Position numbers and translations under genes: made by a program
Assembly (NCBI GenBank): GCA_027310235.1
Contig: DAIDBF010000001.1
Span: 1 to 12,453, forward strand
Reading direction: 5' to 3'
Length of the DNA stretch: 12,453 bases
Origin: a bacterium
GTDB taxonomy: Bacteria; Patescibacteriota; Minisyncoccia; UBA6257; GWB1-50-10
Part shown: piece by piece, positions 11,395 to 12,453 of the stretch
How positions within the stretch are numbered: the first letter of the stretch is position 1
How the letters are laid out: each line of letters begins with the position of its first letter
The notes under the pieces: generated by a model
What the model was told of the DNA's origin: nothing
Databases searched by the model: none
The model's input: the letters and a program-made list of their open reading frames with translations, nothing else

Positions 11395-12159
11395 ATGAGT
11401 AGCGGTAATGTAGTGTTTCGAAAACGTTCTCCAGCAATCAATAAATATAGGGAGCGAAGGGAACGCAGATTTAAAGAGGGAAGAAACGGGGCATCTCTGT
11501 TAGGAAGGAAAACAATAAGGGGAAAGAGGAAAGAAAGAAAAATTTCTCGGTTTGGCCCTATCCCTAAGGAGATGCTTCTGGATCTTTATGTGGGCAAGGG
11601 AAATTCGATGAAAGAAGTCGCCGAGAAGACGGGATTTTCTCCCCATAAAATTTCTTATTGGATGGAGGGGTACAAGATTAGGAAGCGGACAATAAGCGAG
11701 GCGATATATACAAAGCGAAATCCAGGAGGGGATCCATTCAAGATAAGAGAACCGAACAACTTATTAGAAGCGGAGCTTATGGGAATAGGGCTCGGGCTTT
11801 ACTGGGGTGAGGGCACGAGAATGGATAGAAATTCGATTCGTTTGGGTAATACCGACCCCGCGCTCATAAAAATATTCGTTCGATTTCTTAAGAAGTTTTT
11901 TGAGGTTGATAATTCGAAAATTCGTTTTGGGCTTCAAATTTTTAGTGACATGAATCCGGATGAAGCACTTCGTTTCTGGATGAAAGAGTTGGGCGCCAAC
12001 AGATCCCAGTTTCAGAAAGTCATAGTAACCCCGTCACGAGGGAAGGGTACTTACCGGAAAAAGATGAACTATGGCGTGTTGACAGTTTACTTCAATAATA
12101 AGAAACTGAGAGGAGTCATTACGGAAAAATTGAAAGCATTCGGATATAGTGGTGACTGA
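11395..12159 (+). CDS. HTH protein with degenerate LAGLIDADG-like domain
   Basis: From ATG 11395 the protein has 254 residues; an upstream in-frame ATG at 11377 is excluded by promoter position. Residues 1-55 are very Arg/Lys-rich. A helix-turn-helix follows at about 70-95 (SMKEVAEKTGFSPHKISYWM). The C-terminal half contains ELMGIGLGLYWGEGT, which resembles LAGLIDADG (E139 in the catalytic position, but Trp in place of the first Asp), then NTDPALIKIFVRFLKKFF and VLTVYFNN. Similar LYWGEG...NSDP proteins recur in CPR genomes. I cannot say whether this is an active endonuclease, a derived DNA-binding regulator, or both. A palindromic site overlaps its promoter, which favours autoregulation. The gene lies alone between a terminator and a structured spacer. 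Confidence 0.7.
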   Translation: MSSGNVVFRKRSPAINKYRERRERRFKEGRNGASLLGRKTIRGKRKERKISRFGPIPKEMLLDLYVGKGNSMKEVAEKTGFSPHKISYWMEGYKIRKRTISEAIYTKRNPGGDPFKIREPNNLLEAELMGIGLGLYWGEGTRMDRNSIRLGNTDPALIKIFVRFLKKFFEVDNSKIRFGLQIFSDMNPDEALRFWMKELGANRSQFQKVIVTPSRGKGTYRKKMNYGVLTVYFNNKKLRGVITEKLKAFGYSGD

Positions 12160-12173
12160 GGGCAAATGCCCTC
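12158..12173 (+). other. Short hairpin at the stop codon of the HTH gene
   Basis: GAGGGC/GCCCTC with an AAAT loop overlaps the TGA stop (12157-12159). There is no T run after it, so it is at best a weak terminator or an mRNA-end structure. Confidence 0.4.
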
Positions 12174-12190
12174 TCGGCTTGCACATCTCG

Positions 12191-12311
12191 GAAATATAAG
12201 AGCGATACTCCCATATTTCACTCGTTGTGCTGCGCCGATAGGCCAATGTAGCCCCGCCCCGTAGCGAAACAAGGTTTCTACTACTGGGGTCAGCTGGTAC
12301 CCGCGCACCAG
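12191..12311. other. Unexplained spacer with three consecutive hairpins
   Basis: Three structures follow in order: GAAATAT/ATATTTC with an inner GAG/CTC (12191-12219); a 13-bp imperfect stem CCCC-GTAG-GAAAC with GTTTC-CTAC-GGGG (12257-12289); and CTGGT/ACCAG (12294-12311). No ORF with family character is found on either strand. The rest up to the tRNA at 12378 contains only a weak CTCC/GGAG pairing. It may be a structured RNA, a gene remnant or the tRNA promoter region. Confidence 0.45.
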
Positions 12312-12377
12312 AGCCCCGCACTACAGCAAAGCTGAGTACGGGATAAACTCCACTCGGTGCGGAGCAAGGAGCAACTC

Positions 12378-12450
12378 GCCGAGATAGCTCAGATGGTAGA
12401 GCACGATCATGGTAAGATCGGGGTCCCGGGTTCAATTCCCGGTCTCGGCT
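12378..12450 (+). tRNA. tRNA-Thr, anticodon GGU
   Basis: The 73-nt cloverleaf is fully paired: acceptor GCCGAGA/TCTCGGC, D-stem GCTC/GAGC, anticodon stem CGATC/GATCG with loop ATGGTAA (anticodon GGT), T-stem CCGGG/CCCGG and T-loop TTCAATT. CCA is not encoded. It reads ACC/ACU codons and complements the UGU tRNA-Thr at 9692-9763. Confidence 0.96.
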
Positions 12451-12453
12451 CAA

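Noticed and set aside
12034..12453. Minus-strand 139-codon open frame reaching the window end
   Set aside because: Its beginning is the antisense translation of tRNA-Thr(GGU) and the rest runs over hairpins and the end of the HTH gene.

Overview
The window looks like part of a Candidate Phyla Radiation (Patescibacteria) chromosome, most likely Parcubacteria. The evidence is a divergent 16S rRNA carrying a long intron with a homing endonuclease ORF, a 16S gene with no 23S downstream, Parcubacteria-style prepilins (FTLIELL leader) with PilB and PilC, short intergenic spacers, and several small stand-alone nuclease genes. No replication or phage genes are visible. The taxonomic call is an inference from sequence style, not from a search.

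Layout. Positions 1-855 (minus strand): the 5' part of the bL25 gene and a complete bL31 gene (rpmE). Positions 856-1173: a divergent promoter region with a 21-bp inverted repeat, followed by the rRNA leader. Positions 1174-3577 (plus): 16S rRNA, interrupted at 2593-3450 by an 858-nt insertion encoding a LAGLIDADG endonuclease. Positions 3578-4006: no protein gene, but several strong RNA hairpins, including a candidate structured RNA at 3754-3887. Positions 4007-9661: a stand-alone receiver protein, then type IV pilus genes: a major-pilin-like protein, a terminator, PilB, a GIY-YIG cassette, PilC and a prepilin fused to a LamG domain. Positions 9692-10237: tRNA-Thr(UGU) and an HNH nuclease. 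Positions 10257-11198: a DUF192 protein and a membrane-anchored FKBP peptidyl-prolyl isomerase. Positions 11395-12159: an HTH protein with a LAGLIDADG-like motif behind an operator-like palindrome. Positions 12160-12450: a structured spacer and tRNA-Thr(GGU).

How the genes fit together. The pilus genes supply an assembly ATPase, an inner-membrane platform, a pilin and a minor pilin that could carry an adhesive LamG domain. The receiver protein just upstream may regulate them. DUF192 and FKBP could serve envelope functions. Four nuclease-type or nuclease-like genes (LAGLIDADG, GIY-YIG, HNH, HTH plus LAGLIDADG-like) sit in or beside rRNA, tRNA and pilus genes and look like independent small mobile genes.

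The most unusual signal concerns translation initiation. The 16S 3' end has an intact, covarying helix 45 but no CCUCC anti-Shine-Dalgarno sequence. Three genes (receiver, HNH, HTH) have an extended -10 promoter of the form TGGTATAMT placed only 6-7 nt before the ATG, which predicts leaderless mRNAs. A few genes (intron endonuclease, DUF192, PilB) still show SD-like purine tracts, so the idea is not free of counter-evidence.
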